A stretch of DNA of 64,000 nt from Verrucomicrobiales bacterium (GTDB lineage Bacteria > Verrucomicrobiota > Verrucomicrobiia > Verrucomicrobiales > DEV007), in NCBI GenBank assembly GCA_029213195.1, contig JARGNI010000006.1:1-64000 (forward strand). Reading direction: 5' to 3'. Numbering within the stretch: position 1 is the first letter of the stretch; each line of letters begins with the position of its first letter. Position numbers and translations under genes: made by a program. The notes under the pieces were generated by a model. It saw nothing but the letters and a program-made list of their open reading frames with translations, was not told where the DNA came from and did not search any database. Below are positions 51,245 to 60,016 of the stretch, piece by piece.

Positions 51245-53176
51245 TTACTCTGACTTGTAGGTATCGTGGACCTCGAGGACCTCGGGAAAGGTTTCCCCGG
51301 TCCGCTTCGCCTCGAGGGTCTCCTCTTTCATCTCCTGGTCGATCCAGTGGACGTGGGCTTCATCCGGATCCCGGCTCACCCGAACATTGAAAGTGTCTTC
51401 CGGAAAGCGAACCCAGCGCCAGTATCCAAATCGATAGTAGGGCCGGTGATAGAGTGGGATCCAGGGAGCATCCGCCTGGATCTCATGCTCCATCTTCCAG
51501 GCAAGGTCCTTGATCTCCGCCTCGGTCGTCGCTTCGCGAATCCCGATGCTGTATTCATCGTACTTTTCATTCACGCTCACGGTGATGTTGTTCGTGTTCG
51601 GCTTGGGAGTAGTCGCTCCCTCGTCGTAGGCATTGGAAGAGTGGAACCCCTGGAAGTAACGAGGATAGGGTGGAATCACCCCCCACCCCCAGAGACAGAC
51701 CTGGTGATTCTTGTCCATGACCTTCTGGAAGAAAGCCGTGCCATCGAGTGCCTCGATCTCATACTCCAAACCGGCCTTCAATGCTTCCTCCTTGAGCCGC
51801 AGGAGGATTCGATTCGTCAGCGGATCCTGCTGCGTGCTGATCGCAATGGAGAGACGCGTCCCGTCCTCGCGCATGAGCACTCCGTCTTTTCCTCGCTTTG
51901 TAAAGCCGGCCTTGGCAAACCACTCCCGGGCCTGCTTCGGATCGAAAGGGCGCGCCCGAATTGTCGGCTCGCTGTATTCCCCATATCCCTCCGCATAGAT
52001 GTGGGTTCTTTGATAGTCACCCCGAAAATCGAAATCGATCAGCTTCTGCACATTGGTCGCGAACTGCATCCCGACCCTGACATTCACATCGTCGAGCAGG
52101 GGCTTGGAGCAGTTGATGTAGAGCCCCCGGGGAACCCGTGGATAGGCATTGTAGAAGACCGCCTTCTCGATGTAACCGTTGTAGACCGGATCGATCTCCG
52201 TTTTCTCATACCAGAATCTGGGATCGTTGAGCAGGTAGAGATCGATCTCTCCGTTTCGGAAGAGCTCGTAGATCTTCTCGCTGCTGCGAATGAGTCGATA
52301 GACGATGAAGTCAGGATTGAACCGGTTCTTGAAGAACTTCTTGTCCTTTGCCCACCAGTCCTCGAGACGTCGCAGCGTGATCGAACGCCCTTTCCGTGTG
52401 CGCTCCTCGTCGATGAGGAAGGCTCCCGCCGTCGGCTTGATCCGCCACTGGTATCTCTGCGGATAGTCGGGGCCGAACTCTCGATAGAAATCCGTGGGAC
52501 TGGGAATGAAGGTCGCAAAGTAAGGAGTCTTCGGCTTGGGATTGGCCAGCTTCACGGAAATGGTCCGGTCGTCGTACTTCGTGATGTTGAGATACATCGT
52601 TGTGAAGTACTGCTTGTGGAAAGGTGACTTCGAAAAATCCGACTGGTAGAGGTAGAAAGTCATCATGCAGTCGTCCGCGGTGATCGGCTTTCCACTCGAC
52701 CACTTCGCTGCAGGATCGATCCGGAAATAAACAGTCTGACTGTCTTCCGAGACGGCCCACTCATTCGCAATTCCCGGAATGACTTCCATCGTATCGGGAT
52801 GCAAGCCCACCAGGGAGAGCTCGACGTTGTCGTAAAACTGATCCCGGAAATCATGGTTCGAGTCCGGACCAAAGGTTCGAAACGTCGGCGGGAAATTCTG
52901 GATCTCCATGTTCATGACCCCACCCTTCTTGGCCTTTTCGGATCCGATCTCCGGCTCCTCGAGTCCATTCTCCCAGGCAAGGTCCGTCGGTAGATCTTCG
53001 GGAGTGGCAAAGGTAAAAAAGTCCGGCTTGCTCTCGTAGTAGGCCTGAACCTCCTCGGTATTGTCGTAGGGCGGAAAGTCTTCGACCCGACCACAGCCTG
53101 CGAGAACAAGACCTGAAAAGGCGAGTACCGCCCATTGCCAAGCTCTGGAAGCCATCGTGAATTTCTGCCGGATCAT
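51245..53176 (-). CDS. Peptide ABC transporter solute-binding lipoprotein (SBP family 5)
   Basis: A 643-residue family 5 solute-binding protein. The N-terminus has a lipoprotein signal with LAGC (Cys28). FRTFGPDSNHDFRDQFYDNVELSLVGL, then NEWAVSEDSQTVYFRI and SGKPITADDC, are typical, and WGWGVIPPYPR near the C-terminus lines the binding site in relatives. It captures peptides or similar solutes for the permeases. The ATG overlaps the upstream permease stop by 4 bp. Confidence 0.9.
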   Translation of the reverse strand: MIRQKFTMASRAWQWAVLAFSGLVLAGCGRVEDFPPYDNTEEVQAYYESKPDFFTFATPEDLPTDLAWENGLEEPEIGSEKAKKGGVMNMEIQNFPPTFRTFGPDSNHDFRDQFYDNVELSLVGLHPDTMEVIPGIANEWAVSEDSQTVYFRIDPAAKWSSGKPITADDCMMTFYLYQSDFSKSPFHKQYFTTMYLNITKYDDRTISVKLANPKPKTPYFATFIPSPTDFYREFGPDYPQRYQWRIKPTAGAFLIDEERTRKGRSITLRRLEDWWAKDKKFFKNRFNPDFIVYRLIRSSEKIYELFRNGEIDLYLLNDPRFWYEKTEIDPVYNGYIEKAVFYNAYPRVPRGLYINCSKPLLDDVNVRVGMQFATNVQKLIDFDFRGDYQRTHIYAEGYGEYSEPTIRARPFDPKQAREWFAKAGFTKRGKDGVLMREDGTRLSIAISTQQDPLTNRILLRLKEEALKAGLEYEIEALDGTAFFQKVMDKNHQVCLWGWGVIPPYPRYFQGFHSSNAYDEGATTPKPNTNNITVSVNEKYDEYSIGIREATTEAEIKDLAWKMEHEIQADAPWIPLYHRPYYRFGYWRWVRFPEDTFNVRVSRDPDEAHVHWIDQEMKEETLEAKRTGETFPEVLEVHDTYKSE

Positions 53177-54690
53177 TTGTAAGTCGTGAATTTTTTCGGA
53201 TCGAAAGCCTCTCGGATGGCTTCTCCCACAAACGTTACCAGGACCAGGACCAGGACCGTCCCGAAGAAGGCACCACTCACGATCCAGGGAGAACTGAGAT
53301 TGTCGGCGCCTTCTGCCAGAAGACGCCCCCAGCTTGGATACTCGACCGGCAGTCCGAATCCGAGGTAGTCAAGGGCGGTGAGTGAACCGATCACGGCAGT
53401 GACCGAAAACGGAAGCAGCGTCACCACGATGGAAATCGTGTTCGGCAGGATATGTCGAAAGATGATCCGCCCCGTCCCTGCCCCCATGAGCCGAGCCGCC
53501 GCAATGTAGTCGCGAGACTTCTCCTTGAAGGTCGCGGTCCGCAGGTAGTAGGTCATCCCGATCCACGAGAAGATGCAGAGAATCCCCACGAGCACCGGCA
53601 TGGAAGGTCGCATGATGATCGAGGCGATGATGATGACCACGTAGAGAAACGGAATATTGGACAAGACCTCGATCAATCGCTGCACGACAATGTCGAAGGT
53701 TCCTCCGAAGTATCCCATGGCACAACCGAGGGTGATACCGACCAGGTAGGTGGCGAGGAGGTAGAGCACATTCGCCTGCAGGAGAATCTGCCAACCACCG
53801 AAGAGCTGCGCCAGAATGTCATTCCCGCTGGTGTCGGTCCCGAGGAAGTGGCGGTCTTTGAAAGAAGGCGGAACCGGGGGATACCGAACCACGGTGAGGC
53901 TGGTCAACTCGTCCTCCGCCACCGCGTCGAATGCGTCAGGATCCGTCACCTCGTATTCCACCCTTTCGCCATCCTTCCAGATCCCATTCTCGATGCGATT
54001 TCCGTTTCGGTCCCATCCTTCCATCGGCCCGTCTTTCTGGCCTCGACGGAAGCGCCACTCCTGTCGCTTGGTGGTGGGGTCATCGGCATAAAAGATCGAA
54101 GCCAGCCCCGAATAAAGCTCTCCCTGGCCCTCGAGGTGGAACATACCTTCTTCGTCGACCACGAGAAATGCCCGCTGCTCCGAATCGGAATCAAGAGTCG
54201 GATTCCACGGGACGGGAGGGAGAAGCACCCAGTTGTCCCCCTCTTCCTCGGCAAAGCGTTCCTTCATCTCGCGATAGTTGGGTTCGCCGTCTCCCTCGCC
54301 CCCGAACTCAGTGGAAGGAATCGGGTCCACCAGGGCTGGAAAGAAAAGCTTCCCATCGTAATGCACCGCGATGGCACGCTTCCCAACGACGAGACCGTCG
54401 AGGAGAGCCAGGGCTACCAACAAGCCAAGGATGACAAGGGACCAGTAGCCGCGACGAATCGATTTGAAACGTTGCATTTGCCTCACCGTCTGGGGGCTGA
54501 ACTGAAAGTCCTTCGGTCCCAGAAAAATCAGGGCGAGCCCTCCGACAACCAGCAGCGAGGTCATCACCCAACCCGCTGTTTCGCTCCCCTGGAAAAACCA
54601 CTGCAGACTGGGAAAACGAATCCCGGCGAGATGCAGCACCATTGCGAGCACACCGATCGCGATCAGCCAATATCCAAGTTTGCGAAGCAT
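53173..54690 (-). CDS. yejE: Peptide ABC transporter permease (YejE/OppC-like) with large periplasmic insert
   Basis: A 505-residue permease, longer than the roughly 340 residues of YejE. Helices lie near 7-23, 41-58 and 83-101, then a soluble stretch of about 180 residues before the ABC-permease domain that opens with HFLGTDTSGNDILAQLFGG (281 onwards). The insert begins like the YejE loop (AVHYDGKLFFPALVDPIPSTEFGG) but also has a MORN-like stretch (211-247: RRGQKDGPMEGWDRNGNRI, then GIWKDGER). The EAA loop (AARLMGAGTGRIIFRHILPN) is intact. Confidence 0.9.
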   Translation of the reverse strand: MLRKLGYWLIAIGVLAMVLHLAGIRFPSLQWFFQGSETAGWVMTSLLVVGGLALIFLGPKDFQFSPQTVRQMQRFKSIRRGYWSLVILGLLVALALLDGLVVGKRAIAVHYDGKLFFPALVDPIPSTEFGGEGDGEPNYREMKERFAEEEGDNWVLLPPVPWNPTLDSDSEQRAFLVVDEEGMFHLEGQGELYSGLASIFYADDPTTKRQEWRFRRGQKDGPMEGWDRNGNRIENGIWKDGERVEYEVTDPDAFDAVAEDELTSLTVVRYPPVPPSFKDRHFLGTDTSGNDILAQLFGGWQILLQANVLYLLATYLVGITLGCAMGYFGGTFDIVVQRLIEVLSNIPFLYVVIIIASIIMRPSMPVLVGILCIFSWIGMTYYLRTATFKEKSRDYIAAARLMGAGTGRIIFRHILPNTISIVVTLLPFSVTAVIGSLTALDYLGFGLPVEYPSWGRLLAEGADNLSSPWIVSGAFFGTVLVLVLVTFVGEAIREAFDPKKFTTYK

Positions 54691-54721
54691 GAGGGAAAAA
54701 CAGTAGCAGGGAAGAAAGGGT

Positions 54722-56017
54722 TCAACGGAAACTCACTCTCGGGTCGACCAGCGCGACGAGTACGTCCGAGATGATGTTTCCGATCAGCATGAGGAAAGCG
54801 GCAAAGGTCAATGTCCCCATGACCACGATGTAATCACGCTCCAGGACCGCGTTGTAGCTGAGCAATCCAAAGCCATCGATATCGAAGATTTTTTCGATGA
54901 GGATCGAACCACTGACCAGCAGGGTGATGTTCTGTCCGAAGGTCGTCGCGATCGGAATGATGGAATTGCGAAAGGCATGACGAAACACGGCATTTTTCCA
55001 ACTCAATCCTTTCGCCGCCGCCGTCCTCACATAATCCGCGGCGAGGTTGTCCATCAGGTTGTTCTTCATCAGCATCGTGAGAAGCGCGAACGCGCTGATC
55101 ATGTAGCAGATGAGAGGAAGGACACTGTGGTGTGCGAGGTCTCTTACCTTCCCCCAGAAACTGAGGGTCGGAAATTCCGGGCTGACAAATCCCATGATGG
55201 GAAACCACCCAAGTCGCGAACCGAGATAGACCACGAGGATGGCCCCGAGGACATACCCGGGAATCGCATAGCCGATAAACACGAGGATGGAAGAGACCGT
55301 ATCCAGAGTCGTGCGATGTCGAATCGCCTTCAGGACTCCGAGGGGGATACAGATCGCGTAGGTCAGGATCATCGTGATGACTCCGTAGTAGATCGAGATG
55401 GGAAAACGAGACACCATCATGTCCCAGACCGGTTCGTTGTACCGGGTCGAAACTCCAAGATTTCCCTGCAGCAGTCCGCTGAAACTGGATCGAAAGAGAA
55501 CCGCGCGACTGGCAAACGACTCCGGCTCCTCGAGCCCCTTGTTGATTCTTCGCCAGCGTTCCGCAACCTCCTCCGGCGTTTCGATCCGATAGCTCCAACC
55601 CTCGAGCGCATCGGCAGCGCCCTCTTTGACCTGGAATTCTCCACTCCGGCTCGCCTCGATAACCGAGGTCGTTCCCGGTATCGAGAGCTCTACCGTGTCT
55701 TCTCCTTCCGGAAAATTTTCCTGGACCTTGTTCGACTCCCGGGGGAGTGCTCCGAGCCAGACGAAGTAGGCCCGGATCGCCGACTGGTCATAGCCATAGT
55801 AGGAAGCCAGCGCCTCCTTGGCTTCGTCATCGATGGCACCGGAAGACCCTTCCTTGCTCCCACGAGCCGCTTCGCCCCCCTGCCCCAGCATCCCAGCCTT
55901 CAAGGCATTCTCATAAGGCCCCCCCGGAGCAAATCGAGTGATCAGGAAAACTGCGAGCGTCAATCCGAAGAGAGTTACGGGGACGAGAAGGAGTCGCCTG
56001 ATGAAGTAATCGCGCAT
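54722..56017 (-). CDS. yejB: Peptide ABC transporter permease (YejB/OppB-like)
   Basis: A 431-residue permease. MRDYFIRRLLLVPVTLFGLTLAVFLITRFAPGGP is the classic DppB/YejB N-terminus. After helix 1 and the YGYDQSAIRAYFVWL segment, an extra soluble stretch of about 85 residues (94-178) precedes SGLLQGNLGVSTRYNEPV, after which five helices and an EAA loop (RTAAAKGLSWKNAVFRHAFRN) follow. It is the first gene of the operon yejB-yejE-SBP-oppD-oppF. The 217 bp upstream of it (56018-56234) show no recognised element. Confidence 0.92.
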   Translation of the reverse strand: MRDYFIRRLLLVPVTLFGLTLAVFLITRFAPGGPYENALKAGMLGQGGEAARGSKEGSSGAIDDEAKEALASYYGYDQSAIRAYFVWLGALPRESNKVQENFPEGEDTVELSIPGTTSVIEASRSGEFQVKEGAADALEGWSYRIETPEEVAERWRRINKGLEEPESFASRAVLFRSSFSGLLQGNLGVSTRYNEPVWDMMVSRFPISIYYGVITMILTYAICIPLGVLKAIRHRTTLDTVSSILVFIGYAIPGYVLGAILVVYLGSRLGWFPIMGFVSPEFPTLSFWGKVRDLAHHSVLPLICYMISAFALLTMLMKNNLMDNLAADYVRTAAAKGLSWKNAVFRHAFRNSIIPIATTFGQNITLLVSGSILIEKIFDIDGFGLLSYNAVLERDYIVVMGTLTFAAFLMLIGNIISDVLVALVDPRVSFR

Positions 56018-56234
56018 AGATCGAAGCCGGAAATCCTCTTGTTTCGACTGAAAAAGCGTCGCCCGATGGAAATCTGCTTCCAGATTCGGAAATTTCCTAC
56101 GAGCAAACCTCTTCCGGTGCGAAACGAATCAGGAGTTTGCAGTCCGAGACTGTAGCAGGAATCGACGAGTTGAAAATGGAAGATTCCTCGTGTTTGCGCG
56201 AGCTGAGGAAAGGCGCCTTCGACCTGTGTCGACC

Positions 56235-57281
56235 TCAATTGCTGAGAGCGACGAGATCTTCCTCTCCTTCGCGATCGAAATCCTCGGCCGTGATCCGACG
56301 GGGCCGAATCGAATCGCGTATCCGGCCAATTTCTTCTTCGAGGTTGTCTGCGGTGATGGCGAGGGTGCGAGGCTTGCGAAGAGGAGACGTCGCATCTTTT
56401 GCGGTCGGAAAGGGTAGCGTTTCACTTTCGACCCGGGGGGTCACCGTTTTCGCCACCCGAATCATCCCGACTGTTCCGATGACCTTCTTTTTCTTTCTCT
56501 CATTCAGGAAAGGTTCCACCGTGACCTCGTAGCAGACGCCCTCGAAGAAAAAGTCCGTGTGCAAGGTCAGTCCTGCCATCGTGTCGCAGTAGTCGATCTG
56601 GTGGAGAAACTTGGGGGCCTTCGGACAACCGATGTCGGAGAGGTCCACCCCGATCAGCGACTTGAGATTGCAATGAAACGCTTCTTTCCATAGCTCGCCA
56701 AAAGCCTGGGTGATGCGGAGCTGACGATCTGTCCGGAAAGCAGCAACCGGTAGTCCCGTGAAGAGAGGCTCGACCGCTTTTTCTTGGAGAGCTGCGAGCT
56801 CTTCGGCGCGTTGAGTTTCGTCGCGGATGACGAAGTAAAGATAGAACGCCTCTTTCCCTCGCCGACTTCGAGTGACGCGGGCATCGAACTGTCTCCTGCC
56901 CTTAAGGGTCAGAAAGGTGGCCTGGATCCGCATCCCCGCGGAACGCCCTGACAGGAGACGACCAAACGCCGCCTCGGCATCGGAAAGGTCGTTTTCCGGG
57001 AAAAACGAGTAGAGCGAAGTCCCGACGAAACTGCCAGCCTGGTAACCGACTCCTCGAAGGAAGGAACGATTGTGATAGAGAATGTTCAAATCATCATCGC
57101 AGACAAGAACCATGTCTGAAGCCAACCGAACCAGTCGTTTTCCCCATCGCGTGTCGCTGTCTTCGCCAAAGGTGCGGGCCAGTGACTCCATCCACGCCAA
57201 AGGTTCCTTCCCCGGAACTGGCGGCCCTGAATCCCGACGATCGGTGTCCTCGGGCGCCTCATGATGACATTCGCGACTCAT
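56235..57281 (-). CDS. PAS-domain protein without a kinase or cyclase output
   Basis: A 348-residue soluble protein. A PAS domain covers about residues 48-160 (LASDMVLVCDDDLNILYHNRSFLRGVGY; GTSLYSFFPENDL) and a second PAS-like domain about 170-275 (GLPVAAFRTDRQLRITQAFGELW). The C-terminal 70 residues are charged and carry no known effector domain. It may regulate partners through protein contact. It is divergent from the TIM-barrel gene across an AT-rich region. Confidence 0.75.
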   Translation of the reverse strand: MSRECHHEAPEDTDRRDSGPPVPGKEPLAWMESLARTFGEDSDTRWGKRLVRLASDMVLVCDDDLNILYHNRSFLRGVGYQAGSFVGTSLYSFFPENDLSDAEAAFGRLLSGRSAGMRIQATFLTLKGRRQFDARVTRSRRGKEAFYLYFVIRDETQRAEELAALQEKAVEPLFTGLPVAAFRTDRQLRITQAFGELWKEAFHCNLKSLIGVDLSDIGCPKAPKFLHQIDYCDTMAGLTLHTDFFFEGVCYEVTVEPFLNERKKKKVIGTVGMIRVAKTVTPRVESETLPFPTAKDATSPLRKPRTLAITADNLEEEIGRIRDSIRPRRITAEDFDREGEEDLVALSN

Positions 57282-57291
57282 TTTTCTCCAT

Positions 57292-57304
57292 AATTATTAT
57301 AATT
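57292..57304. promoter_or_regulatory. AT-rich palindrome in divergent promoter region
   Basis: AATTAT-T-ATAATT is a perfect 13-bp inverted repeat only 11 bp upstream of the PAS gene ATG. It includes TATAAT on both strands, so it may be a -10 element, an operator or both. It stands out from the GC-rich surroundings. No matching -35 could be placed. Confidence 0.3.
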
Positions 57305-57392
57305 TCACTAATTTATCAAGGCTAAATTTCCTCCCGTCGATCGGCCTGTCAACAGGGTTGAGTCCCTCATCCAACAAGGTTAGGCTCGCGGC

Positions 57393-58427
57393 ATGAACCT
57401 GAACAGACGCCGCTTTCTCTCTCGTACCGCGATCCTCTCTGCGGGAACCGCCCTCTCCGCTTGCTCGGACAGCTCCACGCCTCCCGAGGAAACGGAAACT
57501 CAGGAGACGGCTCCATCCTACGACATTTCTCTCGCCCAGTGGTCCATGCATCGCGCCCTTAAAGGAGGAGAACTCGACAACCTGGACTGGCCGGCCTTTA
57601 CCAAGGAAAAGTTCGACATCCACGCGCTGGAATGGGTAAACCAGTTTTTCTTTGAAAAGCATCCCACGCTCGGCTACCAGCCCAAGGGCGGCGACTACCT
57701 TGCGCAGATGAAACAGCGCTGTGATGACGAAGGGGTGAAAAGCCTGCTCATCATGTGTGACCGGGTCGGGAACCTGGGGCATCCCGACAACGTCAAACGT
57801 ACTGCTGCGATCGAAGGACACTACGCCTGGCTCGATGCGGCGAAGACACTGGGATGTCACAGCATTCGGGTCAATGCGGCTTCGGATCCCCAGTTGAGTC
57901 CGGAGAAACAAGCCGACCTCTGCGCCGACGGACTCCGTCGCCTCTCGGATCACGCGGCAGGATTGGGCCTCAATGTCATCGTGGAAAACCACGGCGGTCT
58001 TTCATCGAACGGAGCCTGGCTCGCCCAGGTCCTGCAGTCTGTAAATCTCGACAACTGCGGAGCCCTTCCCGACTACGGAAATTTCTATGTCGTCAAGAAC
58101 CGCGGGAACGAAGAACAATACAACAAGCAGAAGGCTCTCTACGAAGGAGACCCTTCCCTTTCCGAGGATGAGATGGGACTGGCTTACGACCGCTACCAGG
58201 GCGTCCGGGATCTCATGCCCTACGCCAAGGGAGTTTCGGCCAAGGCGCACGACTTCGACGAATCCGGCAATGAGATTCACACCGACTTCGGCAAGATGAT
58301 GGACATCATCGTCGACTCTGGCTACAAAGGCTATCTCGGTGTCGAATACGAGGGCAAGAACCTCGGTGAAGTCGAGGGCATCCTCAAGACCAAGGCTCTG
58401 TTGGAAAAAACGATCGCTGCCGTGTGA
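57393..58427 (+). CDS. Secreted sugar phosphate isomerase/epimerase-like TIM barrel
   Basis: A 344-residue AP-endonuclease-2/xylose-isomerase-like TIM barrel. LNRRRFLSRTAILSAGTALSAC is a Tat signal with a possible lipobox Cys, so the protein is probably exported and may be lipid-anchored. ISLAQWSMHRAL opens the barrel; VIVENHGG, LPDYGNF and GVEYEG carry the metal-binding Glu/Asp/His positions. Members of this group in the phylum are annotated as hydroxypyruvate-isomerase-like or epimerases; the substrate is unknown. It converges on the GDSL-DUF1080 gene with a single base between stops. Confidence 0.87.
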   Translation: MNLNRRRFLSRTAILSAGTALSACSDSSTPPEETETQETAPSYDISLAQWSMHRALKGGELDNLDWPAFTKEKFDIHALEWVNQFFFEKHPTLGYQPKGGDYLAQMKQRCDDEGVKSLLIMCDRVGNLGHPDNVKRTAAIEGHYAWLDAAKTLGCHSIRVNAASDPQLSPEKQADLCADGLRRLSDHAAGLGLNVIVENHGGLSSNGAWLAQVLQSVNLDNCGALPDYGNFYVVKNRGNEEQYNKQKALYEGDPSLSEDEMGLAYDRYQGVRDLMPYAKGVSAKAHDFDESGNEIHTDFGKMMDIIVDSGYKGYLGVEYEGKNLGEVEGILKTKALLEKTIAAV

Positions 58428-58428
58428 T

Positions 58429-59772
58429 TCACTCCAGCGTCTTGATCCGAATCCGCCGGTATTCCATCTGTCCCCGGTCTCCCTCGAGACCGATGGGTCC
58501 CGTTTCCGGTACGACCATGTCATCGGTGAGCAGCTCGCCGTTGCATGTTGCCTTCGCGACTCCCTCCCGAACGGTGACGATCAGCTCGTTCCAATCCTGC
58601 GGACGATACGTTTCGAGATTTTCGTAGGGACCCGCCAGGGGATAGTCGCGACATTGGAGTTGTGGTTTCCGGAGAAAGACCCCGCTGTCGGCATTCGGCG
58701 TCGCCCGAAATTCCAACTTGAGCACAAAGTCCTCGGGAAACTCGCGGGTGGTCCAGAGCTGCTGGATTCGACGCCCCTCGGCCGGAGTCTTCACCACGAG
58801 ACGACCGTTGATCGCCTCGTAGCGACCATCCGAACTCTGCGCCTTTCCATCAAAGGAATTCGCCTCCTTGATCTCGACGAAGACGGGTGCGTTGGGACGC
58901 GGTTTCTTGGGCTGCTTTCGCGGAGGAGTAGGCCGGAAACCCCAGCCCGTGAGATCTTTCCCATTGAAGAGGCTTTCAAATCCTTCCTCGGGCTCGAAGT
59001 CATCAGCTTCGGTCTCGAGAAATCCGAGAGTGGCAAAGACCGGGACGAGAGACGCCGCCCAACGCGCATAGCCCTCTGGATTGAGGTGCAGACGATCCTT
59101 GAACCATTTCGGGTCGCTGTTGCCATCTTCCTGCGCAAACAGGGTCCAGGTATCCACGACCGTAATCTGTCGGTCATTCTTCGCGACCGCCTCGAAGAGC
59201 GCATTCACCGCCTGGATCGTTTCGGCTGGACGGGATTTCTCAGGAGCGCTGGGAAAGATTCGACAAAGCACGATGGGCATATCGGAATCATGAGCTTTCA
59301 GCGCGGCAATGATCTTTTCAAAATTTCGTCCGATCGCCTCGACTTCGATCCCGACCTCGACGTCGTTCGTCCCCAGGAGCAGAACGACAGCGGAGGGATT
59401 CAAAGCGAGAACGTCCTCCTGCAAACGAATCAGCATACCGCGGGTCGTATCTCCTCCGATTCCCCGATTCGCGAGTTTCATGCCTTGGAAGTTTCCTTTG
59501 AAGTCCTTCCCCCAGCCCTGGGTGATCGAATCCCCGAGAAACACCACAGCCTGCTGGTCTTTCGCTACCTCGGATGCCCAGCGTTTGCGAGACACGGGCC
59601 AGCGATTCACATAGCCGTCATAGCGGCGAAGCGCGCCCTCGCCGGGAAGGCCTTTTTCTTCCTCAAGGGTCGGAAAGTCAAAACTCTCCGCACCATTGGA
59701 GGGAAGTTCGGCTGCGAAGAGGAACAGGAAAGCGACGAGTCCGATCAGGAATTTCATGCGCCGTGATACCAT
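58429..59772 (-). CDS. Secreted GDSL/SGNH esterase fused to DUF1080
   Basis: A 447-residue exported two-domain protein. After the signal peptide comes an SGNH hydrolase (about 50-245): VVFLGDSITQGWG (Ser), NRGIGGDTT (Gly), LLGTNDV (Asn) and DRLHLNPEGY (Asp/His). DUF1080 follows (about 260-447: EGFESLFNGKDLTGWG), a fold shared with 3-keto-glucoside hydrolases and lectin-like domains. The pair would deacylate and bind or cleave a glycan. I use the ATG at 59772, preceded by GAGATGAGC; the ATG at 59757 is a close alternative. Confidence 0.88.
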   Translation of the reverse strand: MVSRRMKFLIGLVAFLFLFAAELPSNGAESFDFPTLEEEKGLPGEGALRRYDGYVNRWPVSRKRWASEVAKDQQAVVFLGDSITQGWGKDFKGNFQGMKLANRGIGGDTTRGMLIRLQEDVLALNPSAVVLLLGTNDVEVGIEVEAIGRNFEKIIAALKAHDSDMPIVLCRIFPSAPEKSRPAETIQAVNALFEAVAKNDRQITVVDTWTLFAQEDGNSDPKWFKDRLHLNPEGYARWAASLVPVFATLGFLETEADDFEPEEGFESLFNGKDLTGWGFRPTPPRKQPKKPRPNAPVFVEIKEANSFDGKAQSSDGRYEAINGRLVVKTPAEGRRIQQLWTTREFPEDFVLKLEFRATPNADSGVFLRKPQLQCRDYPLAGPYENLETYRPQDWNELIVTVREGVAKATCNGELLTDDMVVPETGPIGLEGDRGQMEYRRIRIKTLE

Positions 59773-59789
59773 GCTCATCTCGCGATGTC

Positions 59790-59995
59790 CACCCCCGTGG
59801 TCACCGAGGATGGGAATGAAAGGGAAGGGCAATTTTGCCCGCACAGGAGGGACCGCGTCCTCGCGGTCCGTTCGCCCTTCACCGCGCGCCATCCCCTGCT
59901 CGGCGGACATCGGGGACGATGTCCCTCCGTCTCGTTGGCAGGAAATCGAACAACGAGATGTCCTTCACTTTCGTTCACCCCCGCGGTCACCGAAG
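59790..59995. repeat. REP-like palindrome cluster in intergenic region
   Basis: Two 20-bp palindromes with 4-base loops share GGAC...GTCC ends: GGACCGCG/CGCGGTCC (59850-59869) and GGACATCG/CGATGTCC (59905-59924). They are flanked by an 18/20-identical direct repeat, CACCCCCGTGGTCACCGAGG (59790-59809) and CACCCCCGCGGTCACCGAAG (59976-59995). The structure resembles bacterial REP/BIME elements and lies between the GDSL gene start and the phoD stop. No open frame in this gap is convincing. Confidence 0.75.
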
Positions 59996-60016
59996 CCTCC
60001 GGATTCAGTTTCCCGA

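Noticed and set aside
53452-54774. Open frame of 440 codons opposite the YejE-like permease
   Set aside because: Composition reflects the permease on the other strand; no domain seen.
49269-56017. Microcin or antibiotic-uptake gene cluster based on Yej similarity
   Set aside because: Only the transporter genes are present; no precursor peptide or modifying enzyme was seen.
58339-59766. Open frame of about 475 codons opposite the GDSL-DUF1080 gene
   Set aside because: Antisense shadow; the SGNH motifs on the minus strand are intact.
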